DNA from: Pedobacter sp. Leaf250
GTDB taxonomy: Bacteria > Bacteroidota > Bacteroidia > Sphingobacteriales > Sphingobacteriaceae
DNA: 64,000 nucleotides
Reading direction: 5' to 3'
NCBI RefSeq assembly: GCF_920984735.1
Contig: NZ_CAKLBU010000009.1
Span: 124,001 to 188,000, forward strand
The notes beneath the pieces are model-generated. The model saw only the letters and a program-made list of their open reading frames with translations. It had not been told where the DNA came from and searched no databases. Both the position numbers and the translations under genes were made by a program. Each line of letters starts with the position of its first letter. Within the stretch, counting starts at the first letter, position 1. This document shows, one piece after another, positions 1-8,921 of the stretch.

Positions 1-639
1 AAAATCCAAGTTAGAAGATAAAATAGCCTGTTGAATTGCAGGTACTGATAAGCCGTAACCTTGTAATTTTTTAGCATCCAATGCCACTTTAATTTCTCGT
101 TCCGAGCCACCAATTAAATTTACTTGAGCCACACCTGGGACACGCGAAATGATTGGTGCAATACGTTTGTCCATCAAATCGTAGAACGAAATATCGTCCA
201 TATTGCCTGATGCAGACATGGTAATTACTGGAAAATCATCTAATGAGAACTTACTTAATGATGGTTGTTTAACATCATCAGGTAAATCTGCCAGAATAGC
301 GTTAACTTTTCTTTGCGCATCATTTAGGGCAATATCGATCTCTGCTTTATCGGTTAACGTAATAATTACTACTGATAAACTTTCGTAAGAATTCGCATTG
401 ATTTTTTTGATATTCTCCATTGAGGAAACCGCATCCTCAATTTTTTTGGTTACTGTACTTTCTACCTCGTTAGGCGAAGCACCCGGGTAAATGGTTGAGA
501 TAGATACAACATTGGAAGAGAACTTTGGTAAAAGTTCATATCCCAACGAGAAATAACTCAACAGCCCCATCAATGTTAATGCGGTAAATACCACAATAAC
601 CAACGATGGTCTTTTTATTGATATGTCAGTGATTTTCAT
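1..639 (-). CDS. RND-family efflux pump, N-terminal part (runs off the window)
   Basis: An open frame of 213 codons starts at ATG 639 and runs off the left edge without a stop. The N-terminus shows the inner-membrane RND hallmark: a short cytoplasmic segment (KITDISIKRPS), a first membrane helix at about residues 12-30, then a periplasmic porter segment with the family words YPGASPNEVE and a KIEDAVSSMENI-like stretch. This matches AcrB/CzcA (HAE1-type) pumps, which use proton antiport to expel drugs or metals through a TolC channel. It is the third structural gene after a TolC-like channel and an adaptor on the same strand, so the three should form one export machine. The 161-base gap from the adaptor gene contains a small hairpin. 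The substrate cannot be told from this fragment. Confidence 0.93.
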   Translation of the reverse strand, partial: MKITDISIKRPSLVIVVFTALTLMGLLSYFSLGYELLPKFSSNVVSISTIYPGASPNEVESTVTKKIEDAVSSMENIKKINANSYESLSVVIITLTDKAEIDIALNDAQRKVNAILADLPDDVKQPSLSKFSLDDFPVITMSASGNMDDISFYDLMDKRIAPIISRVPGVAQVNLIGGSEREIKVALDAKKLQGYGLSVPAIQQAILSSNLDF

Positions 640-753
640 CGTATTACTTATGGTTTTTTAATTGTAATGAAGCTATTCCGATTTTATCGGATTGGTTTCA
701 TTTTTCTTAGTATTGCGTTTGGCGTACAGCGATTAGCGCTGACCGGTTCTAGC

Positions 754-806
754 CTCCAGCTTTTTAAGTCTGGAGCTTTTTACTTTTTACTTTCGACTTT
801 TTACTT
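754..806. repeat. Small hairpin plus periodic TTTTTACTTT element between adaptor and pump genes
   Basis: CTCCAG (754-759) and CTGGAG (770-775) form a hairpin. It is followed by about 30 bases built from repeats of TTTTTACTTT/TTTCGACTTT that run into the stop codon region of the adaptor gene. A similar pyrimidine-rich repeat lies just upstream of the TetR gene (about 3952-3980). The function is unknown; it may weaken transcription into the pump gene or be a dispersed repeat. Confidence 0.5.
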
Positions 807-1865
807 AATTACAGTAACTGCAGTGCCTTCGTTCAGGTTAATCTGACCGCTGGTAATAACCGTTTCACCTTCTTTCAAGCCATCAATCACTTCTACATTT
901 TCACCTAAAATACGTCCTGATACTACCTTACGGGTTTGAGCTGTATTTTTAGCTTTATCTAAAATATATACTTCGTTACTGCTCACACTACCCACAAAAG
1001 CAGTACGAGGAACCAAAATTGCTGGTGCTTGTTTCGGGAATTTAAAAACTGCCGAACCGTACATACCTGCTCTTAAGCTATTTTTAATATTGTTGGTTAC
1101 TTCAACCTCGATAGGAAAATTTAAAGTTTCATCAGCTTTTGCAGCAATAAATGTTACTCTACCAGTAAACTTATCCTGTGGAAAAACAGAAGACTGGATC
1201 TGAACGGCATCACCAATTCTTAAATTAGCAACTTGCGTTTCATTAACATTTACTTTCAACTTCAATTTAGAAACATCAACCAATTCAAACAATTGCGTAC
1301 CCGGAGCTACAACAGCGCCTACCTCAATCATTTTTTTGTTCACGATACCATTTATTGATGATCTGATATTTGCATCGTTTAATTTACGTTGTTGTGATTG
1401 TAAACGAAGTTTAGCGTTTTGGCTGTTTAAACGAGCCTGATCTACCTGTTGTTGGGTTACCCCACCAGTTTTATAAGAACTTTCGTAACGTTGCAAATCT
1501 TTTTGAGCGTTTTGATAAGTAGCTTCTGCCGTTTCTCTATCTGTATTTAAAATTTCAGCATCAATTCTTGCCAAAATTGTTCCTTTGCTTACACGGCTAC
1601 CTTCTTCTACAAAAATTTTGCTCACACGGCCAGCATTTTCTGCCATAAAGTTTAATTCTTGATTAGCAGCAAAGGTTCCATTCACTGTAAAATCCAAATT
1701 AATTTCTTTACGTTCAACTGCAGCGGTTTTAACGGCAACAGCGCCACTACCTTTGGCAATAAATGCTGTTGTTTCTTCTGCCTTCTTCTTGTTGTTTGTT
1801 AAAACATAAGCAATTGCGCCCAGGGCAACAATAACTACAACAATGATTATAATTACTCTTTTCAT
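801..1865 (-). CDS. RND efflux periplasmic adaptor (membrane fusion protein)
   Basis: A 354-residue protein with one N-terminal hydrophobic helix (about residues 4-23). Then come, in order, a first beta/lipoyl half (LNFMAENAGRVSKIFVEEGS), an alpha-hairpin rich in Q, N and E (about 110-165), a second lipoyl half (NGIVNKKMIEVGAVVAPGT) and a beta-barrel/membrane-proximal part ending in EGETVITSGQINLNEGTAV. This is the usual plan of AcrA/MexA-type adaptors, which link the inner-membrane pump to the outer-membrane channel. It begins 2 bases after the TolC-like gene, so translation is probably coupled. The N-terminal helix has no lipobox cysteine, so it is probably anchored by the uncleaved helix. 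Confidence 0.95.
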   Translation of the reverse strand: MKRVIIIIVVVIVALGAIAYVLTNNKKKAEETTAFIAKGSGAVAVKTAAVERKEINLDFTVNGTFAANQELNFMAENAGRVSKIFVEEGSRVSKGTILARIDAEILNTDRETAEATYQNAQKDLQRYESSYKTGGVTQQQVDQARLNSQNAKLRLQSQQRKLNDANIRSSINGIVNKKMIEVGAVVAPGTQLFELVDVSKLKLKVNVNETQVANLRIGDAVQIQSSVFPQDKFTGRVTFIAAKADETLNFPIEVEVTNNIKNSLRAGMYGSAVFKFPKQAPAILVPRTAFVGSVSSNEVYILDKAKNTAQTRKVVSGRILGENVEVIDGLKEGETVITSGQINLNEGTAVTVIK

Positions 1866-1867
1866 TT

Positions 1868-3208
1868 TTATTTTACTAGCGATTTAATATTTCCGTTTGA
1901 TTTTATTAATTGTATTTCGGCTACTTTGTAATTAAGCAAAGCCTGAGTGTAGCTATTTTGAGCTTCTGTTAAGGAGTTTTCTGTTTCCAGCAAATCAGTT
2001 AGGTTAGCCAAACCATTATTGTAGTTGTTTTGGGTACTTCTATAAATTTCTTGTGCTAAATCGGCATTTTTCTTTTGCGCTTTAATCGTATTTAAATTAT
2101 TACGAAGCTGAATTTTAGCGTTTTCGTATGCAAGATTTAACGAGTTTGTTGATTCGAGTCTATCTACTTTGGCTTTTTTAATATCTACATCGGCCTGGCG
2201 GATTTTAGACCGTGTTAAAAAACCATTGAAAATTGGAACCCGCAATGTTACACCAATAGCTGATGATCCAAAACCGATGGCGCTTGCGTTTGAGCTTAGA
2301 AAATCGAATCCGTTACTTTGACTTGAGTAGGTGTAATTTCCTGATAATGATAATGTTGGATAATATTCTGCAACATACGCCTTTCGCTGAAGCGATAAAA
2401 GCTTATCCTGATTATCCAATAACTTCACTTCAGTTCTATTCGCTAAATCGATCGAATCTGTAAAAACCGGCAATTGACTTACTTCAGTTAACTCAGTAAA
2501 AGGCAGAACGATTGGTGTAGAAACGGGCATGCCCATAGAAAACTTTAATTGGTTTTCCAATTGAACAATCGCATTAATAACCTGCTCCCTTTGCGTATTT
2601 AGGTTAGTTAAATTTACACTGATCCGGTCAACATCGATTTTTCTGGCCAATCCATTTTTAAATTGGTTGGTAATAACTTTTTCAACAGTTTTTACATTTT
2701 TAATGTTGGTGTCAATTACATTTAATTGCTGCCTGTTCACTAACACTTGATAGTAATTATTCGCTACCAATTCAATAATTTGCTCTTCTGTTAATTGAGA
2801 AGTTAAATTATAATATTCTTCACTTGATCTTGCTGCCTGCAAACCTGTAAAAACCTGCTGGTTAAAAATTTGCTGCGAAAGCTGAACACCAGCATTAGAA
2901 TTCCATTTTTGACCAAATTTTAAAGTTTGTAGCTGTCCGCCGAAATCAACAACCTGTTGTCCGATAATTGGATTGTAAGTTAATCCGGCTGTTCCTGTTA
3001 TTTGAGGTAAGGCCTGTGCCCTTATCTCTTCTACTTTATATCGGCCACCTTCAATGTCGAGTTTCGCTTTGCGAACGCGAGCATTGTTTTGAAGCGCATA
3101 AGTTAGCGCATCTTTAAGGGTCACCTGCTGTTGTGCAGCCACCAATTGCGGTAAAGCCATGCCTATAAACAGGATGAGCATTAATTTTACCATTTTTACT
3201 CTAAGCAT
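1868..3208 (-). CDS. TolC-family outer-membrane efflux channel
   Basis: A 446-residue protein with a signal peptide (residues about 7-25, ending near VAAQQQ) followed by two long repeats rich in coiled-coil heptads and Asn/Gln. The sequence LKDALTYALQNNARVRKAKLDIE is typical of the start of the OEP fold (here about residues 31-53), and LANLTDLLETENSLTEAQNSY is typical of the second repeat. Such proteins form trimeric channels through the outer membrane and periplasm. It is the first structural gene of the operon, 137 bases downstream of the TetR gene on the same strand. An upstream in-frame start (MLRVKMVK) was kept because it gives a positively charged signal-peptide N-region; the second Met at residue 6 is also possible. 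Confidence 0.95.
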   Translation of the reverse strand: MLRVKMVKLMLILFIGMALPQLVAAQQQVTLKDALTYALQNNARVRKAKLDIEGGRYKVEEIRAQALPQITGTAGLTYNPIIGQQVVDFGGQLQTLKFGQKWNSNAGVQLSQQIFNQQVFTGLQAARSSEEYYNLTSQLTEEQIIELVANNYYQVLVNRQQLNVIDTNIKNVKTVEKVITNQFKNGLARKIDVDRISVNLTNLNTQREQVINAIVQLENQLKFSMGMPVSTPIVLPFTELTEVSQLPVFTDSIDLANRTEVKLLDNQDKLLSLQRKAYVAEYYPTLSLSGNYTYSSQSNGFDFLSSNASAIGFGSSAIGVTLRVPIFNGFLTRSKIRQADVDIKKAKVDRLESTNSLNLAYENAKIQLRNNLNTIKAQKKNADLAQEIYRSTQNNYNNGLANLTDLLETENSLTEAQNSYTQALLNYKVAEIQLIKSNGNIKSLVK

Positions 3209-3345
3209 AATGTATTGTTTTTTGTTTTTGGGTTCTTGTGTAGTAGAAAGTAGTTAGTATCGAAACGTGATGCCAACTCCATCTGATTTGTTTGTTATTC
3301 TGATCTTTGTTATTTATATCTTAATCTTTGTTCCTTACTTTTTCC

Positions 3346-3951
3346 CTAGCACTTCAATCCTTTGGTAAAAATTGTTGAAAGGTCTTTTTGCTTAAGGGTC
3401 ATTCTATTTACTGCTTTTTTATCCGGCAACAAGTCTTTTCCTAATTCTACGATACACATATTGGTTAGTCCTAATAAGCTTTCTAAATAGAGTTCGGCTA
3501 CGTGGCCCATGTTTTCATGTTTTATTTCGCCTTTTTCCTGGGCACTTTCAAATATTTGAGCGTAAAATTCTTTTTCCGAATTTTTTAAACCTGTTAATTT
3601 TTCCTTCATGCCGCCGTCGCTAAAAATATCGGGCATGCCTTCAGAAATCCTCAACATAAAATATTTCATAAAAAATGAATTTCTGATATCTATCGTTTGG
3701 TACAAAACTGCTTCAAGAGAAGCATCTGGATTATATTTCTTTTTAAGTAAATCAAAATACTCGTTAAAAACTTTTTCAATTACTCCAACGATTAAACTTT
3801 TTTTATCGGGAAAATAATAATAAAGAGATGGTTTGGAAACGGAAAGGTCATCAGCAATATCGTTCATGGTGGTTTTACCAATACCGAAATGGCTAAATCT
3901 TTTTATAGCGCCCTCAATAATCTGCTCTCTCTTTTTGTCGGCTACAATCAT
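3346..3951 (-). CDS. TetR/AcrR-family transcriptional regulator
   Basis: A 201-residue protein with a classic N-terminal TetR helix-turn-helix (residues about 8-55: REQIIEGAIKRFSHFGIGKTTMNDIADDLSVSKPSLYYYF) and a variable, mainly helical C-terminal ligand domain. It lies directly upstream of, and on the same strand as, the TolC/adaptor/RND genes. Regulators of this family usually repress the adjacent efflux operon until a ligand binds; that role is inferred from position. No clear palindromic operator was identified in the 137-base gap to the channel gene or upstream of this gene. Confidence 0.93.
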   Translation of the reverse strand: MIVADKKREQIIEGAIKRFSHFGIGKTTMNDIADDLSVSKPSLYYYFPDKKSLIVGVIEKVFNEYFDLLKKKYNPDASLEAVLYQTIDIRNSFFMKYFMLRISEGMPDIFSDGGMKEKLTGLKNSEKEFYAQIFESAQEKGEIKHENMGHVAELYLESLLGLTNMCIVELGKDLLPDKKAVNRMTLKQKDLSTIFTKGLKC

Positions 3952-4115
3952 TTTACTTTTCTACTTTCTGACTTTTTTAATATTTTAGTCAAAAATAGAT
4001 CAATATTTTCAATTGTTAATCAACTGATTAAAAAATGAATTATAAGTTACATTTTGATGACAGATAAAAGCTTTTTATATTGGTTATTGATAAGTGTAAT
4101 TAACATCCCTTCTAA

Positions 4116-4553
4116 ATGAATTATTTGATAAATGTTCTAATCTTATTGCTCACCATTATAATTATGGAATGTTTATCGTGGTTTATCCATAAATATCTAT
4201 TTCATGGTCCATTGTGGTTTATGCACAAAAGCCACCATCAAAAATCACATTCATTTTTTGAATGGAATGATTTATTTGCCTTGCTTTTTGCCGGTCTTTC
4301 TCTTTATCTAATGTATATTGATCGAAATGATTTTGGCTATCGGTTTTTTATTGGGCTAGGTATTTCTCTTTACGGATTAATTTATTTTGTAATACACGAC
4401 TGGTTTGTACACAGAAGGTTCAAAACTTTTAAAAGCAACAATACTTATTTAAGAGCTGTTCGAAAGGCCCACAAAATCCATCATAAAAATCAGGGCAAAG
4501 ATAAAAGCAGGGCATTTGGCTTGTTGTTTGTTCGGAAGGATGTTTTAAAATAA
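4116..4553 (+). CDS. crtZ: Beta-carotene hydroxylase (CrtZ type)
   Basis: A 145-residue membrane protein of the fatty-acid hydroxylase/sterol desaturase superfamily. The four histidine clusters of CrtZ are visible: HKYLFH (about 25-30), HKSHH (about 37-41), HDWFVH and HKIHH near the C-terminus. These ligate a di-iron centre that hydroxylates the ionone rings of carotenoids. The hydrophobic N-terminus and a central helix pair fit a four-helix membrane protein. CrtZ converts beta-carotene to zeaxanthin, so zeaxanthin is a likely end product. It is separated from the other carotenoid genes by a lipoprotein gene, murB and a sigma factor. A plain sterol desaturase is less likely, given the length and histidine spacing. 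Confidence 0.9.
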   Translation: MNYLINVLILLLTIIIMECLSWFIHKYLFHGPLWFMHKSHHQKSHSFFEWNDLFALLFAGLSLYLMYIDRNDFGYRFFIGLGISLYGLIYFVIHDWFVHRRFKTFKSNNTYLRAVRKAHKIHHKNQGKDKSRAFGLLFVRKDVLK

Positions 4554-4596
4554 ACTGTAATTTGGCATTGCCTGTGCTCAACAAATAAACATCTAT

Positions 4597-5037
4597 ATGA
4601 AAAATATTACATACTTATTTGCCATCACTTTATTGATTGTTTCTTGTACAAAAAAGACAAATAAAGATCGGGCAATTGATCTGGTTAAATCAAAATATGA
4701 AAGTTCGGACCAGAAGCTCAATTTTGAGGCAGCAAACCTGGATAGTCTTTATAACATCTCTCCAAAGGCATATGCAGATAGTGCAAAAAGAGGTTTTGAG
4801 TTAGATTCAACTTTGGCAGTTTTAGAAAGTGAGATAGAACATTTGCCACAGCAGGAATCGGATAGTGTGGGTTTGGTAAGTGCTGCCTTAACAAAACGTA
4901 GGTATCAGCTGCTTGAACTTGCAAAAACGAAGCCTCAATTTTTGGGCTGGAAATTATCGGGTGTAAAAATTGAAGGCGTAAAAAGAGAAACAATAAGTTT
5001 TAATTTCGATAAGGAAATAACTGAAATTGTGGAGTGA
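4597..5037 (+). CDS. Small lipoprotein of unknown function
   Basis: A 146-residue protein with a lipoprotein signal peptide; the lipobox LIVSC puts the acylated cysteine at about residue 17. The mature part is charged, mostly helical, and has no motif I recognise. A segment rich in E, S and D (about 75-95) is followed by a basic helix and a C-terminal strand-rich part (GWKLSGVKIEGVKRETISFNF). It starts 43 bases after crtZ and ends 75 bases before murB, whose own promoter-like element lies in that gap, so it is probably not co-transcribed with murB by design. No function is assigned. Confidence 0.75.
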   Translation: MKNITYLFAITLLIVSCTKKTNKDRAIDLVKSKYESSDQKLNFEAANLDSLYNISPKAYADSAKRGFELDSTLAVLESEIEHLPQQESDSVGLVSAALTKRRYQLLELAKTKPQFLGWKLSGVKIEGVKRETISFNFDKEITEIVE

Positions 5038-5084
5038 TAAAGGCGCCTTTTGAATACGTTTTAAAATATCATCCCATTTTATTT

Positions 5085-5092
5085 TACTTTTG
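5085..5092 (+). promoter_or_regulatory. Candidate -7 promoter element (TACTTTTG) for murB
   Basis: The octamer TACTTTTG fits the Bacteroidota -7 consensus TAnnTTTG and lies 20 bases upstream of the murB start. No convincing -33 TTTG was found at the normal spacing, so this rests on the -7 box and its position. Confidence 0.4.
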
Positions 5093-5112
5093 TGCGTTAA
5101 CACAAAATCAAT

Positions 5113-6129
5113 ATGCTTCACATTCAGGAAAACATTTCACTTAAGGCCTACAATTCATTTGGTATAGATGTTAAGGCAAATTATTTTGCCGAGATTTTTT
5201 CTGAAGCAGATTTACAAACTTTATTTGAAAACGAGATCACTCAATTGCAAAAACTTTTAATCATCGGCGGGGGAAGCAACGTGCTTTTCACGCAGGATTA
5301 TGAGGGATTGGTAATCAAAATCAGCATTAAAGGAATTGAATCAATTGCTAACGGTGAAAATATTCTGGTAACAGCAGGGGCAGGGGAAGTTTGGAACGAC
5401 TTTGTAAACTATTGTGTGGAACATGGCTTTGCCGGGGTAGAAAATTTAAGTTTAATTCCAGGAACTGTAGGTGCGTCGCCCATTCAGAACATTGGCGCTT
5501 ACGGAGTAGAACTTAAAGATGTATTTGAAAGTTGTACGGCCTTTGAAATCAAAACAGGAAAAATTAGAACGTTTAACTTCAGCGATTGCCATTTTGGTTA
5601 TCGTGAAAGTACTTTCAAGGGCGAACTAAAAGGACAATACATTATCACAACAGTCACTTTTCGTTTAGCTTCGCAACCAAATATCAATACATCATATGGT
5701 GCAATCGAAACTGAACTTCAAAATAGGGGAATCGAAAAGCCAAATATTGCCGATGTTTCGGCAGCTGTATCGCATATTAGGGTAAGTAAACTTCCAGACC
5801 CATCAACTATTGGCAATGCAGGCAGTTTCTTTAAAAATCCTGTTATAGAAAAATATGAATTTGCAGATGTTGTGGCCAAACATCCAGATGTGGTGCATTA
5901 CCCAACACCTGATGATAGAATCAAACTCGCTGCCGGTTGGTTAATTGAACAATGTGGCTGGAAGGGCAAAGTAGTTGGCCAAACAGGAACATGGAAAAAC
6001 CAAGCATTGGTTTTGGTAAACCATGGAAATGCTACAGGTAAAGAGGTGTATAATTTTTCTGCACAAATAATAGACAGTGTGAAGTCTACTTTTGGAGTCA
6101 CTTTGGAGCGTGAAGTAAATATTCTGTGA
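5113..6129 (+). CDS. murB: UDP-N-acetylenolpyruvoylglucosamine reductase
   Basis: A 338-residue cytoplasmic flavoprotein that reduces UDP-GlcNAc-enolpyruvate to UDP-MurNAc in peptidoglycan synthesis. The FAD-binding words IIGGGSNVLF (about 50-59) and LIPGTVGASPIQNIGAYGVE (about 115-134) are present. So is the substrate/catalytic segment GNAGSFFKNP with the proton-donor serine, and a C-terminal domain containing LAAGWLIEQCGWKG. The length and the presence of the extra tyrosine-loop region agree with the E. coli-like type I enzyme. It stands alone between a lipoprotein gene and a sigma factor gene; nothing suggests a special regulatory link. Confidence 0.97.
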   Translation: MLHIQENISLKAYNSFGIDVKANYFAEIFSEADLQTLFENEITQLQKLLIIGGGSNVLFTQDYEGLVIKISIKGIESIANGENILVTAGAGEVWNDFVNYCVEHGFAGVENLSLIPGTVGASPIQNIGAYGVELKDVFESCTAFEIKTGKIRTFNFSDCHFGYRESTFKGELKGQYIITTVTFRLASQPNINTSYGAIETELQNRGIEKPNIADVSAAVSHIRVSKLPDPSTIGNAGSFFKNPVIEKYEFADVVAKHPDVVHYPTPDDRIKLAAGWLIEQCGWKGKVVGQTGTWKNQALVLVNHGNATGKEVYNFSAQIIDSVKSTFGVTLEREVNIL

Positions 6130-6260
6130 CCAAAGTGCGTATTAAATGGGTTCAGGACTTTTAGCGCTGTGCCAAAAAAAGTTGGTATTAAGTTTGTTTA
6201 GGATATAGCGAATGAACATCAATTCATTTGTTTTTATAATCTTACCTAAAGCTAAATATC

Positions 6261-6791
6261 ATGACAAAATTTGAATTTAATCATCTAGTTAACCATCACT
6301 CAGTTTCTTTAAGATCTTATGCTTTAAATTTTACAAAAGATGCCGAAGACGCAAATGATCTTGTTCAAGATACCATGCTCAAAGCCATTACTTATTACAA
6401 CAAGTTTAAAGAAGGAACAAATTTAAAAGGTTGGTTGTTTACCATCATGAAAAATACTTTCATTAACAACTACCGTCGTTTAGTAAAAACAAATACCTTA
6501 ATTACACAAAGCGAAGATATTTCTTCAGCTAATCTATCATACAGTGCAACAAAAAATCAAGCTGAAAGTAAATTCGTACTTGGTGATATCGACAAAGCAT
6601 TAGCGCAATTACCAGAAGAATATTATGTGCCTTTCATCCGTTATTTCGAAGGTTACAAATACCACGAAATTGCAGATATGTTGGCTATTCCTATTGGAAC
6701 CGTTAAAACACGTATTCACGTAGCAAGAGGAATTTTGAAAAAATACCTTAAAACTTATTCTAAAGATATTGCAATTTCAGAAATGGTTTAA
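6261..6791 (+). CDS. ECF-type RNA polymerase sigma factor
   Basis: A 176-residue sigma-70 family protein. Region 2 (about 10-75) includes DLVQDTMLKAITYYNKFKEGTNLKGWLF, and region 4 (about 115-165) includes the helix-turn-helix YKYHEIADMLAIPIGTVKTRIHVARGILKKYL. It has only regions 2 and 4, as in extracytoplasmic-function sigma factors. No FecR-like or zinc-type anti-sigma gene adjoins it, and a strong hairpin terminator follows at once, so it is probably monocistronic. Its closest functional neighbour is crtI, facing it on the opposite strand. In some bacteria ECF factors control carotenoid genes (CarQ of Myxococcus), so such a role is possible here, but that is inference from position only. 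Confidence 0.93.
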   Translation: MTKFEFNHLVNHHSVSLRSYALNFTKDAEDANDLVQDTMLKAITYYNKFKEGTNLKGWLFTIMKNTFINNYRRLVKTNTLITQSEDISSANLSYSATKNQAESKFVLGDIDKALAQLPEEYYVPFIRYFEGYKYHEIADMLAIPIGTVKTRIHVARGILKKYLKTYSKDIAISEMV

Positions 6792-6811
6792 AACACATCA
6801 AATGGAAAACG

Positions 6812-6845
6812 AAGAGTCTCAGCGCAAGTTGAGACTTTTTTTTTG
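6812..6845 (+). terminator. Rho-independent terminator after the ECF sigma gene
   Basis: AGTCTCA (6815-6821) pairs with TGAGACT (6830-6836) around an eight-base loop and is followed by an unbroken run of nine T residues. It begins about 20 bases after the sigma factor stop codon. Confidence 0.9.
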
Positions 6846-7032
6846 AATTGTTTTCTAGAAGATTGATGAGGAGATACAATAGTTAATTGGTTTCCGCTTT
6901 TGTTCACAAGCTGCAAAACAATTCGAATCACCTTTTCAATCACTTTGCATGCGCATTCAGGGATTTACTAACTTGAGGAAACACCTGCTGTAAAAGAATA
7001 TTTCTGTCAAAAGCTAAATTTTTTAAAAGCAA

Positions 7033-7057
7033 AAGGCCCGGAAAATATCCAGGCCTT
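7033..7057 (-). terminator. Probable terminator for crtI
   Basis: AAGGCC (7033-7038) pairs with GGCCTT (7052-7057), extended by GG/CC inside. On the minus strand the hairpin is followed by TTTGCTTTT. It is about 165 bases past the crtI stop, which is rather far, so the assignment is tentative. Confidence 0.55.
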
Positions 7058-7223
7058 ATTTGCTTATCATATATTTGGTTAGTTGATTCTTATGTTTACT
7101 TTCAACAATTTGCCTTCTCTCTATATTCGAAACAAATGCAAACCTCAAACAATATTGCGTTTAAAAGGTTATTTGCAGTGTTTTTGTTTTGTGGATATAA
7201 AGATAAGGGAAATTTTAAGTTTG

Positions 7224-8708
7224 TCAAGCTTTTTTTAACTTTTTTATTATTTCTTTTGCTGCCACTTGGCCAGATATGATTGCGGGTGGCACTCCAGGCC
7301 CCGGAACAGTTAATTGTCCGGAATATAACATATTCGTTACTTTGCTGTTTTTCATTTTTGGTTTCAAAAAAGCAGTCTGTTTCAAAGTGTTTGCTAAACC
7401 GTAAGCGTTTCCTTTATAGGCATGATAATCTTCAACAAAATCATTCATGGCATAGCTGCGTTTAAATAAAATGTTGTTGCTAATATCGTTTCCGGTTAAA
7501 TCTTTAAATCGCTTCACTAACAAATTAAAATATTCCTCACGCTTGGCTTCGCTATCTACCAGACCTGGAGCAATGGGAATCAAAAAGAAAAGATTCTCAC
7601 AGCCATCCGGAGCAACGCTATCATCGGTTACTGATGGGCAGCAAGCATAAAAAAGTGGCTTCGCCGGCCATTTTGCATCTGTATAAATTTCTTCTGCATG
7701 CTGGTCAAAATCCTCATCAAAGAATAAATTATGGTGCAAAATATTCTCTAATTTTTTGTTTAAACCAATGTAAAATAGTAAACAGGAGGGAGCCATAGTT
7801 CTGCTTTCCCAATATTTTTCATCATAGTTGCGATTTTCCTTCTCTAATAGTTTCTGTTCAATATGATGATAGTCTGCATTACCGATTATAAAATCAGTTT
7901 TAATAGTTCCTTTATTGGTAGCTAATTCCGTTGCAACATTCTGCTTAACTACAATTTTTGAAACTTCAGTATTGAATTGAAATTTTACGCCATGTTCTTC
8001 AGCTATTTGCTGCATCGCCGAAACAATTTTATGCATGCCTCCTAATGGATACCAGGTGCCCAAAACCAAATCAGCATAGTTCATTAAACTATAAAGTGCA
8101 GGTGTATTCTGTGGTGTTGCCCCCAAAAACAAAACCGGAAACTCAAGCAATTTTCTTAATTTTTCATTCTTAAAAAGTTGATGCACATGTTTCCGCATAT
8201 TGCCTAAAAGCTGCAGTTTTATTCCGCTTATGGCTAGGCGTGGATCAAAATATTCCATTACGCTGTGCGAAGGCTTGAAAACATATTCATTCATCCCTAC
8301 ATCATATTTATATTTTGCTTGTGCTAAAAATGAATCAAGATTTTTGCTGCTTCCTGGTTCCAGTTCTTCAAATAACTCATATAGCTTTTCTAAAGTAGAT
8401 GGAACATCAAGCGTTTCTTGCTCACCAAAATAAATACGGTAGGAAGGATTTAACCTTTTAAGTTCATAAAAATTGGATGTGGTTTTGCCAAACAATTGAT
8501 AAAAATTCTCGAAAACATCTGGCATCCAATACCAACTTGGCCCCATATCAAATACAAAACCATCTTTAGCCCAAGTTCTGGCTCTTCCACCGGCCATCTC
8601 ATTTTTTTCTATAACAGTTACTTCACAACCCTCTTTTGCCAATAAAGCTGCGGCAGATAATCCTGCAAAACCTGCCCCAATAACCGTAACTTTTGGTTTT
8701 TTATCCAT
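7224..8708 (-). CDS. crtI: Phytoene desaturase
   Basis: A 494-residue FAD-dependent enzyme of the CrtI family, which desaturates phytoene stepwise to lycopene at the membrane. The start at 8708 (MDKKPKVTV) is preferred over an upstream in-frame ATG at 8786, because it places the dinucleotide-binding motif GAGFAGLSAAALLAKEG at residues about 11-27, as normal for the family. Other family features are GGRARTW-like FAD contacts, the GPSWYWMPDVFENFY segment, and the C-terminal YSGQLTVPGPGVPPAIISGQVAA. It is divergent from the exported protein/lycopene cyclase pair, with a 213-base shared promoter region. The usual partner gene, phytoene synthase, is not beside it. Confidence 0.95.
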   Translation of the reverse strand: MDKKPKVTVIGAGFAGLSAAALLAKEGCEVTVIEKNEMAGGRARTWAKDGFVFDMGPSWYWMPDVFENFYQLFGKTTSNFYELKRLNPSYRIYFGEQETLDVPSTLEKLYELFEELEPGSSKNLDSFLAQAKYKYDVGMNEYVFKPSHSVMEYFDPRLAISGIKLQLLGNMRKHVHQLFKNEKLRKLLEFPVLFLGATPQNTPALYSLMNYADLVLGTWYPLGGMHKIVSAMQQIAEEHGVKFQFNTEVSKIVVKQNVATELATNKGTIKTDFIIGNADYHHIEQKLLEKENRNYDEKYWESRTMAPSCLLFYIGLNKKLENILHHNLFFDEDFDQHAEEIYTDAKWPAKPLFYACCPSVTDDSVAPDGCENLFFLIPIAPGLVDSEAKREEYFNLLVKRFKDLTGNDISNNILFKRSYAMNDFVEDYHAYKGNAYGLANTLKQTAFLKPKMKNSKVTNMLYSGQLTVPGPGVPPAIISGQVAAKEIIKKLKKA

Positions 8709-8921
8709 TGCATAAAGAAAGCGATTTTTATGCGATTTTGTTTGATGGAATTTTGACCTAATAAATATCAATGGTACTATAAACAAACAATATTAAACGC
8801 CAAACAGAAGAAGACAGATTGAAAAAGATGTGGAGTTAATGGATTTCTGCACTTTAGCCGAATTGCCGATTAAGAACCTGTATCCAGAAACCAATTCCCT
8901 TTTATTATCTTTACAAAATAC

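Larger units (their letters stand above)
6792..7223. other. 432-base gap between sigma factor gene and crtI
   Basis: This convergent gap contains a terminator just after the sigma gene and a second hairpin near 7033-7057 oriented for crtI. The remainder is A/T-rich with no open frame, RNA gene or repeat I can support. Confidence 0.6.

Noticed and set aside
8709..8786. Upstream start for crtI
   Set aside because: It adds 26 residues before the normal start and would move the FAD-binding motif too far from the N-terminus.
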